Below, piece by piece: positions 51,501-64,000 of a stretch of DNA of 64,000 nt. The position numbers were made by a program, and so were the translations under genes. Each line of letters opens with the position of its first letter. Within the stretch, counting starts at the first letter, position 1. The stretch spans positions 4,523,569-4,587,568 of the forward strand of contig CM043875.1 of NCBI GenBank assembly GCA_023846275.1, read 5' to 3'. This DNA is from Vanilla planifolia (Eukaryota > Streptophyta > Magnoliopsida > Asparagales > Orchidaceae). The notes beneath the pieces are model-generated. The model was given only the letters and a program-made list of their open reading frames with translations, made no database searches and had not been told where the DNA came from.

Positions 51501-54500
51501 CTAATATTGTTTAAATTGCATAGCTTCACAAATTTAAGTCTCCTTGGCTAGTATCTTGGCACGTCTTTCACATTTGTAGATGTTCCATGCTACCTTCATC
51601 GGAATTGCTCCAATTTAAATTCCCTCAGCAGGTTCTGCAAAAACTTTCTTGTCCTTTTGGAGCTGATGCAACTGTCTTGTGTATATTGTATTTAAATGTC
51701 CTCAGTAAGATCAATGTCAAGATTTCATTGCAGTAAAAAATGGTCCCATGGGAACATTGAATGAGTCACCTGTATCTAACACCCCATCCCCAAACAAAGA
51801 AAATGTTAAGTATTGTGTGTCTCAAACTTTTGTGTTTACCACGTTCTTTCACTTGCTTAGTAGTAGCTTTTCCATGTCTTTTTAGTGAGTCCAGGCATAC
51901 TGTGCTTTCTCAAGTCCAGGCACACTGTGCTTTCTCTTTTGTAAAGACTTTCATAGGTGTCAATGTTCTGTTGCAATGTCAATGGGGATCTGTCATAGAA
52001 TGTGACAAACAGTGTAACGAGATAACATGGGATGCCTGATTAAACATTCAGTTTATGCTAATATCAGAAGTGGTTTGTATGATAATCAACACAGTTCTAC
52101 ATGTGCTTGTGTGTTTAACTATTACATAAAATGTTGTAGAGCATTGCAGGATCAAGTTTTCATGTAAAGTTTATGGATCTAAATGGCAAGATCGGATGAT
52201 TCATGGTTATAAAAAGTCACAAAGGCTACTTATAATTCCATAGTAATATATGGTTCAATGACAGAACTAATTATGCCTATGTTTTAGCATATTGCTATTA
52301 TATCAAACAGTACTAGGTAACTAAAGTTATCTTGTTTTTTTTTTTTGTTTTAATATGTTTTTTATATCAAACAGGATAGCATACTTTCTTTTCTGTTGAT
52401 ACAGTGTTCATTTTCTTACAGGGACAGAGATAGATACGTGCAAGGTGATTACCGTTTCAGGCATGGTTATTGTAAGCATAACCCAAGGAAAATGGTGAAA
52501 ACTTGGGCTGAGAAAGAAATGAGAAATCTCATGCGGTAAGGAACACTTGTTCCATATCATTACATATGCAGTAAAGAAATGAGATCTAACTTCTAGAACA
52601 CTGTGAAGTATGCTCTGGAGGCTCAATGGCCCCCGCATGTGCTGTGTTGATCTCCAACTAATCAAATCTTCCTGTGATATTGAGCTATTCTATTCCTTAT
52701 TACATTACATGCTGATGCCAGTTTGTTAGTCATCCATGTTGTAGGTTTTATTGGGTTTTATACCTTCGTGCTACTGTTTATTGTTCCATAGAGCCTCCAT
52801 GGCTTCTATTTCAAATATTTAATGCTTTCTGACTTGCATTCTCCAAATTTGATCCAATATTCCAGGCTAAATTCAGCTGGGATCAGGTGTCCAACGCCAT
52901 TACTTTTGAGGCTTCATGTTTTGGTTATGGACTTCATTGGTATAATTCATTTTTTTCATTTTAGCTTACTTTTATTTGAATCTGTTCTTCTATTATCTTT
53001 GTTTGATGATCAAGCAAGTTCAGTCCCGCTTGCTTCATTTTGGATAGAATATACAATAGAAGAAATAGTTGATATTTTTTGGCATATTTTGGTTGATGCC
53101 CTAATGTGATGCAGGCAAATCTGGTTGGGCTGCACCACGTCTTAAGGATGCTTGTTTGTCTGAAGACAAGTTACGGGAAAGTTATCTTGAGGTACTCTGT
53201 TGATTCTTTCCCTGGGTAATTTCTTTTGAAATAAAGTTCATTTTGAACACGAGTTTTAGCAAAAAGAATACTCTTGCCAAATCATTTTTTGTAGATAAAC
53301 TTTCACTTTCTCACTACGCACAAGTAATATGCATATATTTATAGATAGACATTTATATGTTCTGATGAAATTTGCTTGCAATATTGGAAACATTGGGCCT
53401 TATTTTGATAAATCAACTTCGAAATTTTTTGTGAAAACAAACCACCGGTTAACATCATTTATCGGCTTACATTCTCGTGGTCATTGTTTTTTGTTTGCAA
53501 TAATCCTTGACAATTGCGTTTGTATTTTGATCTGCTAGAACTTTAAGGCTCTATTTGGTGATGTTTTACCTACTTTGCTTTTTGGAAATTTGAGATTCAA
53601 CTTTTTTGGTTTGTGAAGCGCAATATATGTTCAGTATTACACCTACAAGTTTATTTGTATTACAATCTTGTGTAATGCACATGTTAAGCTACCTGACAAA
53701 ACCATTTTTAAACAATAGCTCAATACAAAACTGCCTAAAAGCTGCACCAGGTAATATACGTATGCTTTCCAAGTGTTGGTCTCTTCAAGATTTGGTTTTG
53801 GGTGAAACATGTGAAAAGCTTAATGCCGCTCATGAACATTTCTTTTTTTTTTTTCTTGGAAAAAAAAGTTCATTGCAGTGTCAAAATAGTATATGAGCAG
53901 GAATTGAACCCAAATCTTGGTAACGGCTTTTATGCAACCTAGCCGGCACTCCCATCCTAAGCTTTTAAATCAAAAGCAATTCACTTTTTGGTAGTCTTTT
54001 CGATTTTGTAACTACAATTGTAATTTTTAATTTGGATATCACATTCTGACATGAGTTTAGCATCACCAAATAGTGCCTTAGCTACTTTTCTTTGTTTCCA
54101 CTTCAATAATAATTGATAGTAATAGCATGGTAAATGTTTATTTATCACTGGAATTTACTGAATTCTATTTTATAGTATTGATGCTTGTGAGGTCCTAAAC
54201 AAAAGCCTTTTTACTGTGATTGAGCAATCATAAATTGAAATAGAGGCCCATAAGCATTTCCATACTTAAGGCGGTTATAAAATGAAACTTTTTCTCATAT
54301 GTTTAAGTCTTTCAAGGCCTTCTGTTTTGAACATGCTATTCAGCTAACCTGCCTAGTGTCATTATGCCTTAGCAGTCCTGTGCTTTCTTGCTCCCAATTG
54401 TCATTCTCCCTGATGTCTGAAAGCAGATGGCTGTGAAATGATTTTTGGTTTAAGTTCTGTAGCTTATTTTTTGTCTTCTGTTGTTTCAATTATTTTTAGA

Positions 54501-56286
54501 TAATAATCACAATGCGGACATTATATCAAAAATGCAAGTTGGTGCATGCAGATCTCAGCGAGTACAACATACTGTATTTTGAGGTAGTGTTACTGTTCTC
54601 TTTCCAACCATTCAATCCTAGCATGAGTTAGACAATTTGGTTTGATTTCTTTGTCAAACACCTTTAATCTCTTGTGCAGGGGCACTTGTATATTATTGAT
54701 GTTTCACAGTCGGTGGACCTCGATCACCCTTCTGCATTAGATTTTTTACGGGAGGACTGTGTTCATGTTTCAGTAAGTTTTTTTAGTCCTCTTGGTAAGT
54801 GTTAGTTTATTGGCATTTCTGAATACTTTTTATTGTGTTGTTGCAGGATTTCTTTAAGAAACGTGGAATTGTTGTTATGACAGTTAAAGAGTTATTTGAT
54901 TTTGTCATTGATCCAAACATTACTGACGATGATATGGATAATTACCTGGACAAGGTATTTGATCTTTTGCTCTGATGGATACCCAACTATTTTGGCCTCT
55001 TTTTGTTTACTTCACATTCTAATGACAGGCACAGAAAAAAATCCTAGAGAGAGCTGATACAACAGTTGATGATACTATTTCACCGACTGTTTATGTGCAG
55101 GTAATATTACTAAAAACATCTGGCTCTTTTGATATTTAAGTTCCATTATCTTTCTTTTTGGAAGTTATTGAGTTTTGAGAACTTTGAGAGAGACAAAGAG
55201 TTCAGAAAAAAAAAAGATTGTGTTTCTAAATGTATTGTTACATTAACATTTTTTTAATTTTACCTGATTTCATCATTAACTTCTGGGCACTAAATTGACT
55301 GGAAAATATTTTGGGAGGTTATTTTAAATTCATTATAGATCTAGTTATTTTTAATCATTTCACATGTCCAGAAATCAGAAGTGAGAGGGAGCAGACTAAG
55401 ATTTTAGTTGACATAAAAATGATGTTTGTTCATGTGGCTTTATTTATTTAGGAGTTAGTTTGGTGCAGATGATGTAGAAAATAAAATTAATTAATGAATA
55501 AATTAGTTTGAAAAGTATTAATTTTTGTGGTGTAAATAGTTCATATGCCCTAGAGAAGCAATTAATGAAGCATTTGTTATTAGGAACTGACGAGTATTTT
55601 CTGACTTTGTAAAAGATAATGTGATGTTTTTGAAGTTATTTTGAAGAATACCTGTGTTTAGAAACTCGGTTAACTGAGACTTCTCCTGAGTTTAGAAACT
55701 TGGATATGTTAATCAATTGTACTTTATAGCTGAGACTTGATGTAGAAGTTGAGATAATTGCTTGTACATTTTGCAGCAGAGTATTGTAGGTCTTCATTTT
55801 TTGCAGTAAATTTTGTGCTTGCTGCATGTCATCACCGTTGCCTTGTTTCATGCATAGACCATGGATTACATCAAGAAATGCGAGGAGGATCTTGTTCAAA
55901 TGTCGATGCTTCAGCGCCCGGCTTTTGCTTACGAGCCAAAAGCAAGAGAAATTTACGACAAACCTCTTCTGGGATTCATACAGACCAAAGCCGATGTTAG
56001 CCAGCATCCTCAGGCCAGCATCCCTCAAGGTTCAGAATTAGCATCCCACACAGCAGAAAAGCTCTCAGAAGATGATGCAGCCGAAAGCCAGTCAGATGAG
56101 GATGATGATTCCAGTGATTCATGGCAGGAGGCTGCAACTAAAATGAGTCTGGAAGAGAGAAGAGCTTCTCGGAAAGAAAACAAGAAGAAAGTGAAGGAAG
56201 AGAAGAGGGAAGCTAGGAAGACCAAGATCCCCAAATCTGAGAAGAAGAGAAGAAAGAAGTTGTCTAAGACTAAATGCAATCGGTAG
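48530..56286 (+). CDS. RIO1: RIO1 atypical serine/threonine kinase, twelve coding exons
   Basis: Coding exons are 48530-48817, 49071-49199, 50403-50495, 50675-50754, 52422-52535, 52866-52939, 53115-53191, 54500-54583, 54680-54772, 54847-54954, 55029-55100 and 55858-56286. All have GT-AG introns, phases agree, and the product is 546 aa. RIO1 is a conserved atypical kinase/ATPase that acts in the cytoplasm in late 40S subunit maturation. Residues 1-60 are acidic. The RIO core includes STGKEANVYHA (166-176, the P-loop equivalent), AIK with the ATP-contacting Lys 187, [12 protein letters not shown] with catalytic Asp 303 and Asn 308, and IIDVSQ with metal-binding Asp 320. All key residues are intact. 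Other family blocks are [25 protein letters not shown] and [13 protein letters not shown]. The C-terminal 47 residues are very rich in Lys/Arg, preceded by an acidic Ser/Asp stretch. The RIO1 rather than RIO2 assignment rests on STGKEANVYHA, the missing N-terminal winged-helix domain and the basic tail. Confidence 0.97.
50755..52421 (+). other. Intron 4 of RIO1
   Basis: A 1.67 kb intron (GTAAGTAT...TTCTTACAG) that splits a Lys codon. It has no gene. A 25 bp tandem repeat (GTCCAGGCA(T/C)ACTGTGCTTTC) starts at 51889 and 51914. The text around 50960-51960 resembles spacer-type sequence. Confidence 0.85.
53192..54499 (+). other. Intron 7 of RIO1
   Basis: A 1.31 kb intron (GTACTCTG...ATTTTTAG) between the APRLKDA and [11 protein letters not shown] exons. 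It has no gene; the plus-strand frames at 53329-53896 show no family resemblance. A run of T and A near 53840-53870 might be the tail of a retroposed copy, but no source gene is recognisable. Confidence 0.85.
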
Positions 56287-59200
56287 ATAACTGTTGTTGT
56301 TGCCTTATACAGCTTTTTTAGTCTGAGCATGAGGGAATTGTGCATAAAAACGAGACAGATTACTAAAGAGCAACCAACTGTTTTCTTTCCTATTTTTTTT
56401 TTCTCTTGGATTGAATATTTATCTTCAAATGTCGAACAAGTAATGTGGATCATTTGGCTAAGCATCAAAAGACAGGTTTGGGTTCCTGCGATTGATCCAT
56501 ATTCACCAATGTTTTTGATCCATTCACACTTTATAATCTTTGATATTTCTATCTAGTTATTGATCAGTTTGTTTCTTATTATGATTTGATTACCTTAATG
56601 TTGTGTTTCTTTTAGAAGGATTTGTAAGGTAAAACATTAATAAATTAATCAACCAATTATTTTGTTTCTCTAATGAAGATAATCAACTTTGATGTCTTTA
56701 GTTTGATTGTGAAAAATTAAATTGCTTGCGATATGAATAATTGTTGGGTTGTTGTAAATGTGTTAGCTATTGCATTTAGCAAATTGTATGAGTCATGATT
56801 GAATACTAACTTTGGGTGTACATTGAGCTAACATGAATTGTTTCTTGGTTTGGTCATCCGACAAACTAGATTTCTTATCAAAAAAATGCATAATTGTCAG
56901 TAGGAATGTTCCATCTTTTGTGCGAGCAAGTTGACATCATAACATGTCCAATCTACATACAGTCATGCTTTGCAAACTTCTTTTATAAACCTTTGATGTA
57001 TTTGAGTATATTTATAGTAGTGCCTCAACGAACGCACTTGATTGTGCTTATAAATTGACTGATAACGTTTACAATAAAAGAGATGTCTAGTTAAGTAATA
57101 ATTAAATAAATTAATTTTCTTATTAATCATTAGAAACAAAAATTATTTTCTTATGACTCTCCACTATCATTCTAAACTTGTATGTCAATTGGAATTACAA
57201 ATGACTTGGTATCAAACAAATTTGTTTTTTTTATTAAATCAAGTACATACTTTCTGTGGTATTAGATACTTTTTTTTTTATGAGTTATCTTTTTCCCATG
57301 AAAGTATTATGAGAGTTTAATATCTTTTGTGAGAAAATACTTTATCAAATATGTTTTTCAATCAATTGGAAGTCACTTCTAATGATGAGAATATCATTTT
57401 CATAAATTACAACTACAATTGCTCTCTTTAGCAATATGTAATGATTTCCTTAACACATTTGAAATTTAAAGACAACAAAAACATGATTGAACTTGCCAAA
57501 CTCAACTTTTTGACTTTGTTCTTGGCCCAAGATGGCTTTTACTAATTTGTAAACATAATCTATTCTTTATCCTTGAGTAACAAATACTAATGGTTTCTCC
57601 ACCTATATAATTTTCTAAAAAGCATTATAAAGAAACATCCTTGCCATCAATTTAAACCATAGGCCAATAGAGATTGGCCACAAGAAATAATAAGATGTGG
57701 ATTGAAATGGAGTGCATAGCAAGAGAAAAAGGTGTATGATAACCAATGATATATGTTTAAATAAAGCCTTTGGTAATTAAATGAGTCATGTATTTATCGT
57801 TAGTATTATTCATCAAATACTTAAGAGTAAACATTATTCAACAATTAGAAATATTTGTAGTAACAATATGATATCTTAATCTTATTATATTAAGCTATTT
57901 TCTCTTTGGGTTCCCTCATTTTGACTTAAGTAGGTTTTGTCTTTAAAAGATATCTTAATATTATAAGACCATGATATCTTATATAAAATTATAATTTTTT
58001 TCTTAGTAGTCAATGTGAGATAATTCATTTTTATATCTCTATTTAAAAGCCCATCTACTTTAAGATTTTTTGAATAGTGATGATGTTGTGAATCAAATTT
58101 CTAATTTGTGTAATTAGTCATTCTTTTTCTGGTGTTACAGTATTATTGTAGTAATATTATAGTACCAATAATTATAACATTTTTAAATTCCTTAAATTAC
58201 CTTATTAGTTCTTACTAAGCTCCACCCAAAAGCCACTCACTGACCTTGGCCTCCTTTTCTTATAGTATTATTTTGTCGTTTCTCATTCTTGTCACTTCAT
58301 AAATAAATTAGACATGCTTAAAAATATGTCATTCCAAACTTAACAAGCACAAAAGAAGATTTATTTGGCTCATTTTAGGAAATATCATTCCAAATTGGTA
58401 GCCGTCACTTTAGATAGCCTTTCACTCTTTCATTATTTTGAATATTTCCTTCCATTTATCAAACTTTTTTTTCTTTTTTACATTTATTTCTTTTCTTTTC
58501 TTTTATGACTATTTTGGATAATATTTTTCTTTCCTTTTTCTATTTTTCTTTTTATGATTATTATTGTAATAATATTTTTTTTCTTTTTGTGAACATTATC
58601 ATATATTACAAAAGAAAAGAAAGCTTGTAATAAAAGTATTATAATATTTTATGCTCAAGAAACATATACAAATGATCATGTTATATGAATATTGTGAATC
58701 ATGGAAAATCTAACTTCTTTAATAGGCTCATTTTTTTATCAACTATTAAGAATGTACCTTTTAGAAAGCATTGATGTATCAATCTTCTTTGCACTTTAAT
58801 TAATATACAATCCATAACAATATTGATTACATAGCAAACAAATGTAACACTTTATTCTGAACTTGTATTATTAAAAATTATTTTCTTTTTATGATTCTTG
58901 TTTATAATCCACATTACATCAACAAGCTTGGCCACCTAACATTCCCAAGTTGCCATTTCATATTATCATTAAAGGGAATCTATAGCCTTTTAGCATACAT
59001 CATACACCAAACATCAACTTATACATAATACTTATCTATACATGCATCTTCAACTTGACATTCATCAATTTATAAAAGCTTTTAAACTATAGTATATATT
59101 ATATCAAACATATGCACATAGGTACAATAATTTAAAGCTTTACACTTTGCTCTTGAGTGCTAAAATACTTAATGCTATTTCTCTTCTATTTGCATGTTTT

Positions 59201-61600
59201 GTGAGCTTAATTCCTCTTAAATTTCTTCTAAACACTTAATAGTACTTTTATTCTCTTTATCCTTTACTTTATCACACTTGGCCAAAGCTTATTATATTGA
59301 TTTTTCTTAAAAAGTCCTCTCAAGATTGGCCTCACTTACAACCAACGACCTCTTTGAACTCTTAGCTATTTAATTTCTACCAACGTGTAGCATCTTAAAA
59401 GTGACGATAAGTAATTTTAATAAATTCAAAACTATGAAATGTTAAAAAAAGAATATTAGAGAATAATTGATGACCATAAGAAGTGATGAGTTATAAAATA
59501 ATGATTTTGATTAAAATATATTTTGAAAATTTTTATAATTTTGACAAATTTTTAAAGATATTTTAAGATATATTATAATATAATATTATAGAATTGCATG
59601 ATATAATTAAGTGAAAGAATTAATCAGGTGAACAAATTCTTATGATAGGATTAAAATACACAAGTATGATTACAATAATGCACAAATATAATAGAGTATA
59701 GTTAATTGTGAGTTAAAGTAATCTAACAAGTTAAGTTAAAAAGGATTTATCATATAGTATAACAATATATGTTTACAATACAGTTAAGTAAGAGAAAAAA
59801 TGAATATAAGACAACTGTGAACAAGCACAAAAGTGAGTTCAAGATTATATAAGATGACAAAGCTAAAATACTTGATTATTAATGCATAAATATAATAGAT
59901 CAATATGATAATATAGTACCATATAGTACAAAAGTATTGAATGTATAAGTATAATTGAGTGTATAACCCAACAATTGGTCATATAAGTATAACAAGATAA
60001 ATGTATTAGTATGTCCATATGTAAGGAGCATAAAAGTATTGGGTCATATAATATGATAAAGATATATTGTTTCATATATTATATGTTAAGAAAATGAAGT
60101 TGGCTTAGTATGAAAACATCGAAAAAAGTATACCCTTAAACAATCATATAATACATAATATGATTGTATATATATGATCATAATATAAGAGCATAACATA
60201 GAGAACTTTATTAATTACGACTCAGTACAAGAAACAAGGAATTGATCATACCAAGATTACAAGAAAGATCATATAGTATGATAAAAAGTGTCTTAAAATA
60301 ATAAGTTGAAAGATATCATATTATATGATAATAGATAACAAACAATATAACAAAGTAAAGATTAGCATTATAAATATTATCATTTGTACAATGGAGGAAG
60401 AATGATAATATTATACTTGTATGATAGTGCGATCATAATAATATGAAAAGAAAATATCGAGACAGATCTATGTCAGATTGAGAATTATATAATATAGAGT
60501 AAGTTATCATACTTGTATAATTAGTAAAAATTGAACAATAATTAATGCCCAAAATGATAAATAACTTAAAAATTTGACATGAGAATGAGTTTAATTAATG
60601 AGAAACCTTTGTAAATAAAAAGTTAAAAGTTAAGAAGGCATCCACATGAATTGTCACATCTGTTAAAAGAATTTGAAAGGTCAAGCATATGTAAAGTCAT
60701 GCGAACAAGTATAAATAAGGTGTTGGTTATGACTTAGAAAGTTTTTTTGAGAAATTTGAGGGGTGTAATACAAGCAATAATTAATAGAGAAAAAAAGAGT
60801 AAGATAAGGTGTTGTAAGAGATTTAGAAAGGACTTGTATAAGAGGAGAAGGCAAAATCAAAGCAAAAACTTCTCAAATACTATAACAACTAAAACTTGGA
60901 GCAAAGACCTAAGCCTTTGTAAGACCATTACTCGGATTTAAGATGTAAGTAAAACTTATTCATGGTATATATGATTGATGTAATATGTATTATCGATTAG
61001 AGGTATTATTTATTTAAAATATATTAAATAAAATATGCTTGTGTAGGTAAAACTTATTCATGATAGATATGATTTGATGTATTGTATATTGTAGACTAAA
61101 AGACTAAATTGATAACAAAATATATTATATTTAGAGATGCTTGCTATTATTTATTATAATAATATTATTAGCATTATTTATTACATATTTTAATTAGTTA
61201 AATGCTAAATATATTCTACATATTACATGCATTAAAAAGTAAAATAAGTGATTAATAAATATTTATAATAAGGTTAAGTAACATAAGTGAGAGATGATAC
61301 TTCAATAAGTGTTTCTAAGACTAGATTGCTTTTCAGTTTATTATATTTACAAAATTAAGAGGTTTTTTTATTTAGAATAATATGTTTATGGAAGTAAGAC
61401 TATTACATAGATTAATAAGTCTTTGAAAGTATTGCCAAAAAGATGTTATTAGGTTATTTGAAATATAATATTTTTTATGTAAAAAAGGAAAGAGAGATAA
61501 AAAAAAATTAATATGTGTCTTATTGAAAAAAATTGGGTTTTAAACAAATTTAAATCAGATTTAAATCAGTTAATTAGCAAGTTAAAAATATGGGTTATTT
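56287..61600. other. A+T-rich intergenic region downstream of RIO1
   Basis: The RIO1 3' UTR lies at the start; no clear canonical AATAAA was identified. The rest has no coding similarity. From 59600 to 60600 ATCATA...TATGAT near-palindromes are dense. Pyrimidine-rich tracts occur at 58440-58600. The frame at 60747-60941 is Lys/Arg-rich and looks compositional. Confidence 0.6.
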
Positions 61601-62112
61601 TGCAAATTACTACCTGAGCATGCGAAATGTGGGTTTTTGGAATTGATTAATGCAATTATTGATTTTAGCATGTTTAGGGTTTTCGAAAAAAAAAAAATTA
61701 TACCGTCGAATTCGGAAATTTTACCAAGCATATGTTGAGTTGATTATGTGCTTAATCATGTTAAGGTGGTTTTCAAATGCTGGAATCATTTAATTTCATA
61801 AATTGTCAATTAGGGATCGGATGAAACTCCTTCGACGGATATTTTGATTGAATCTTAGGAATTAGTGACATCATTGGAATGTTAGGATAGTACGAACATG
61901 TTCTCCTTGTTCGCAGTTGCCGGAAATCGAGTATTGGTCGGCGATTGCGGCGGCTAGGGTTTCGCGGACGACGGGCGAAGGAAGGAGACGAATTAAGGGT
62001 TAATTAGGGATTAGTTGATTTATTAAGAGAATAATTATATTAATTATTAAGATTATATATTAAGCGTCGGCCGAATTCGGATTAATAACTTCGACCGACG
62101 GGGGTTTGGTTC

Positions 62113-62262
62113 AGCGCGAAGGCCCGAACCGGTGGCGAGATCCGGTTCAGGGGATTCGGCGCGGTTCAGTGAGAAGGGGTTCTCGGCTCAGCGCGAAGGC
62201 CGAACCGGCGGCGAGAACCGGGTTCACGGAAGTGCGGCGCGGTATAATGGAATAAACGGAAA
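62113..62262. repeat. 75 bp tandem duplication in the LTR-like block
   Basis: Copies begin at 62113 and 62188 with CAGCGCGAAGGCC. Both have GAACCGG-GGCGAGA-CCGG and a TTCA followed by a GCGCGGT segment. G+C is high and divergence is moderate. Confidence 0.8.
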
Positions 62263-62869
62263 TTTAAATTCGGTAATTATTCCGAATTTCGGAAAATGGA
62301 TAAAATTGCAAAATTGATATTTCGAATTTAGGAAAAATTCGATAATTGAGTTTTAGGGATTATTATATTTTAGAAAATTCAAGAAAAATCAGAAAATTTG
62401 GAAATGAGAAATTTCGAAAATTCTGGAGATCCGTGGGTAAAGAAAAAAAATTGCCTGAAGTGGGAAAAAATGTTATCAGTGATGACAGTACAGCTGGAAA
62501 CAGTCAGACAGAGGTATGGTACATGGATGCTACCAGAACAGTCAGTAATTGACAGTTGTATTGCTTGGATGGCAATGGCATGGATTGAGTCAGTTACTCA
62601 GTGTTGGCATATTTTATGGATTGGCATACTGGACCGGACTACTATAGACCCTATATGATGTTTTAGGGTAGTTGTGGTAGGTAACTATGCGGTTCAGACT
62701 TAGCTTCCACAGTATACATGTGACTGGTATCCGCCTTGTTGTACCTGGACACATGTTGCCGAATCTTGGAGTTAGAGATTGACAATGACTGTAGGGGCGT
62801 GAGCTTCTATGGAAGTTGTTGGTAGAGGACTCCTTGGGACGGTGGCTGAGTCGATCTCTCTTGGTCCAT

Positions 62870-62979
62870 GTGTGTAGGCCTGCGCGCCTGAGGGTGGCAG
62901 GGGTGTCTCGCAGTGGCTAGCCAAGTGTGTAGGCCTGCGTGCCTTAGGGTGGCAGGGGTGTCTCACGTTGGCTAGAGAT
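62870..62979. repeat. 55 bp tandem duplication in the LTR-like block
   Basis: Copies begin at 62870 and 62925 with GTGTGTAGGCCTGCG. Both have CCT-AGGGTGGCAGGGGTGT, then CTC-C--TGGCTAG. They are nearly identical, so the duplication is relatively recent. Confidence 0.9.
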
Positions 62980-64000
62980 TTTGTGACTGGATCTGTCTAT
63001 AGTCTCCAGGAGATTGATCGACGAGAGACGCTGCGGTGTCGGGTGCTTAGGCGCTATGCGTGTTTCGAGATGGGCGTTCCCACTGGCACGCTACCTGGAA
63101 ACCCAGAGGAGAGCTACTCTGGTGTGACTGGGGGTGACTGTGGTTGGTCGGAGTCTGGGACTGAGAGTGCCTATCCACCTTACATTGTTATGCTGTATTC
63201 CTATATTTTTGCTATTATCCTTCTCTTGCATGTGAGTTTTACTAGCTGTCTTTCCTACTGGGCGTAGCTCATTCCTGTATTATATATTTTCAGTGGCTCG
63301 GCAGACTTGACGCTACCAGATTAGGTGGGATCGTGGTCAGCAGGATTGTGGAGGATATCTGACTTGTGATTGTCTGAGATATTCTGGTTAGTTGATTGTT
63401 GCTGTTGGATGCATTTAATGAGATTGTTATTCTCATATGTCATGTAATATGTGAGGGTAATTCTGACTTATGTTTCTGGTTGGATAATATTGCACTTGTT
63501 GGACTTGGATCTTATTCTTGTAATGTAGTTTCCATTTACTGTCTTATTTTATTGTCTTGGAGTATGGTGTGTAGAGTGCCATATTTTATCTGAGGATATT
63601 ATATATCTTTTTGTTTGATGGTGAGGTCATTACATGACTATGGAACTTAACCGTGGGGGTTCAGACTTCTATTAGATCGGTTCTCCTACCGTATGGGTTA
63701 GGAGTATTGGGTCTAGTAGGAGTAACATTGCACGAGTCCATCTGTTAATTCAGGAGTCATGAACCTGATTTGACGGTGTACCCGGTAGATGGGATCCACA
63801 TTGTTAAAGGAAAGTAGGTGTGTAATGATGTGTTATATCCTATGTTTTCGTAGGCTACTCAGGTTGGTATGGGACGATCTGAGCTGTCTATATATATAAA
63901 AAAAAAAAAAAAATGTATGCCAAAAATCAGCCTAGGAAAAATGGGGTGTAACAATTACTTTATTGTTTAGTCATATTCAATAAGTTGATACATCGTTCTA

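Larger units (their letters stand above)
61612..63953 (+). mobile_element. LTR-like block ending GGGTGTAACA
   Basis: The block has higher G+C than its flanks and no coding similarity. It ends near 63953 with GGGGTGTAACA after a short A tract, an end often seen in plant gypsy (Del/Tekay-type) LTRs. A heptamer AATTACT occurs just left of 61612 and again overlapping the right end (63953-63959), which could be a target duplication, but the left end does not start with TG. No primer-binding site follows, so it would be a solo or 3' LTR. It has two internal tandem duplications (62113-62262 and 62870-62979). Confidence 0.45.

Noticed and set aside
56025..56468. 147-codon minus-strand frame
   Set aside because: It is the antisense shadow of the last RIO1 exon and has a Ser/Phe-rich composition caused by the Lys/Glu-rich coding strand.

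Overview
This is a stretch of nuclear DNA from a flowering plant. The evidence is strong A+T richness between genes, genes split by GT-AG introns, a plastid-targeted ATP sulfurylase, and many decayed plant-type LTR and L1-type retrotransposons. A monocot is likely but not proven: the ATP sulfurylase first exon and the intronless membrane-protein gene are much more G+C-rich than their surroundings, as is common in monocots. I cannot name the species.

Four protein-coding genes can be supported, and all four rebuild without frameshifts or stops. (1) 4184-9950, plus strand: a six-exon START-domain lipid-binding membrane protein of 429 aa. (2) 21402-21809, minus strand: an intronless small membrane protein of 135 aa. 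(3) 22298-30008, minus strand: a five-exon ATP sulfurylase of about 495 aa with a 5.6 kb first intron. (4) about 46.9-56.3 kb, plus strand: a RIO1-type atypical protein kinase of 546 aa with a 5'-UTR intron and twelve coding exons. The four are unrelated housekeeping-type genes (lipid binding, unknown membrane function, sulfate activation, 40S ribosome maturation). They do not form a pathway or cluster.

The rest is mostly repeat. 1-3.9 kb: A+T-rich intergenic DNA. 11.2-20.2 kb: a very decayed Ty3/gypsy element on the minus strand, with two diverged LTRs, gag, reverse transcriptase and integrase remnants, and a G+C-rich LTR-like insert at 12.6-13.75 kb. 24.6-28.3 kb (inside the ATP sulfurylase intron): several copies of a dispersed repeat with an L1-like 3' fragment. 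32.87-34.3 kb: a probable solo LTR with internal tandem duplications. 34.7-38 kb: A+T-rich DNA with a degenerate tandem array of about 100 bp period. 38.85-43.2 kb: a decayed L1-type LINE, minus strand, with zinc knuckle, endonuclease, RT and a C-terminal RNase H. 56.3-61.6 kb: A+T-rich intergenic DNA. 61.6-63.95 kb: a second LTR-like block. Three long TA microsatellites and a G17 tract are also present.

I did not find a convincing undescribed biological system. The observations most worth a second look are the three in-frame start codons of the ATP sulfurylase, the repeat family inside its intron, the G17 tract next to a stop codon, the tandem structures in the solo LTR and the 36 kb array, and the recurrent near-palindromic ATCATAC/GTATGAT motifs in several spacers.
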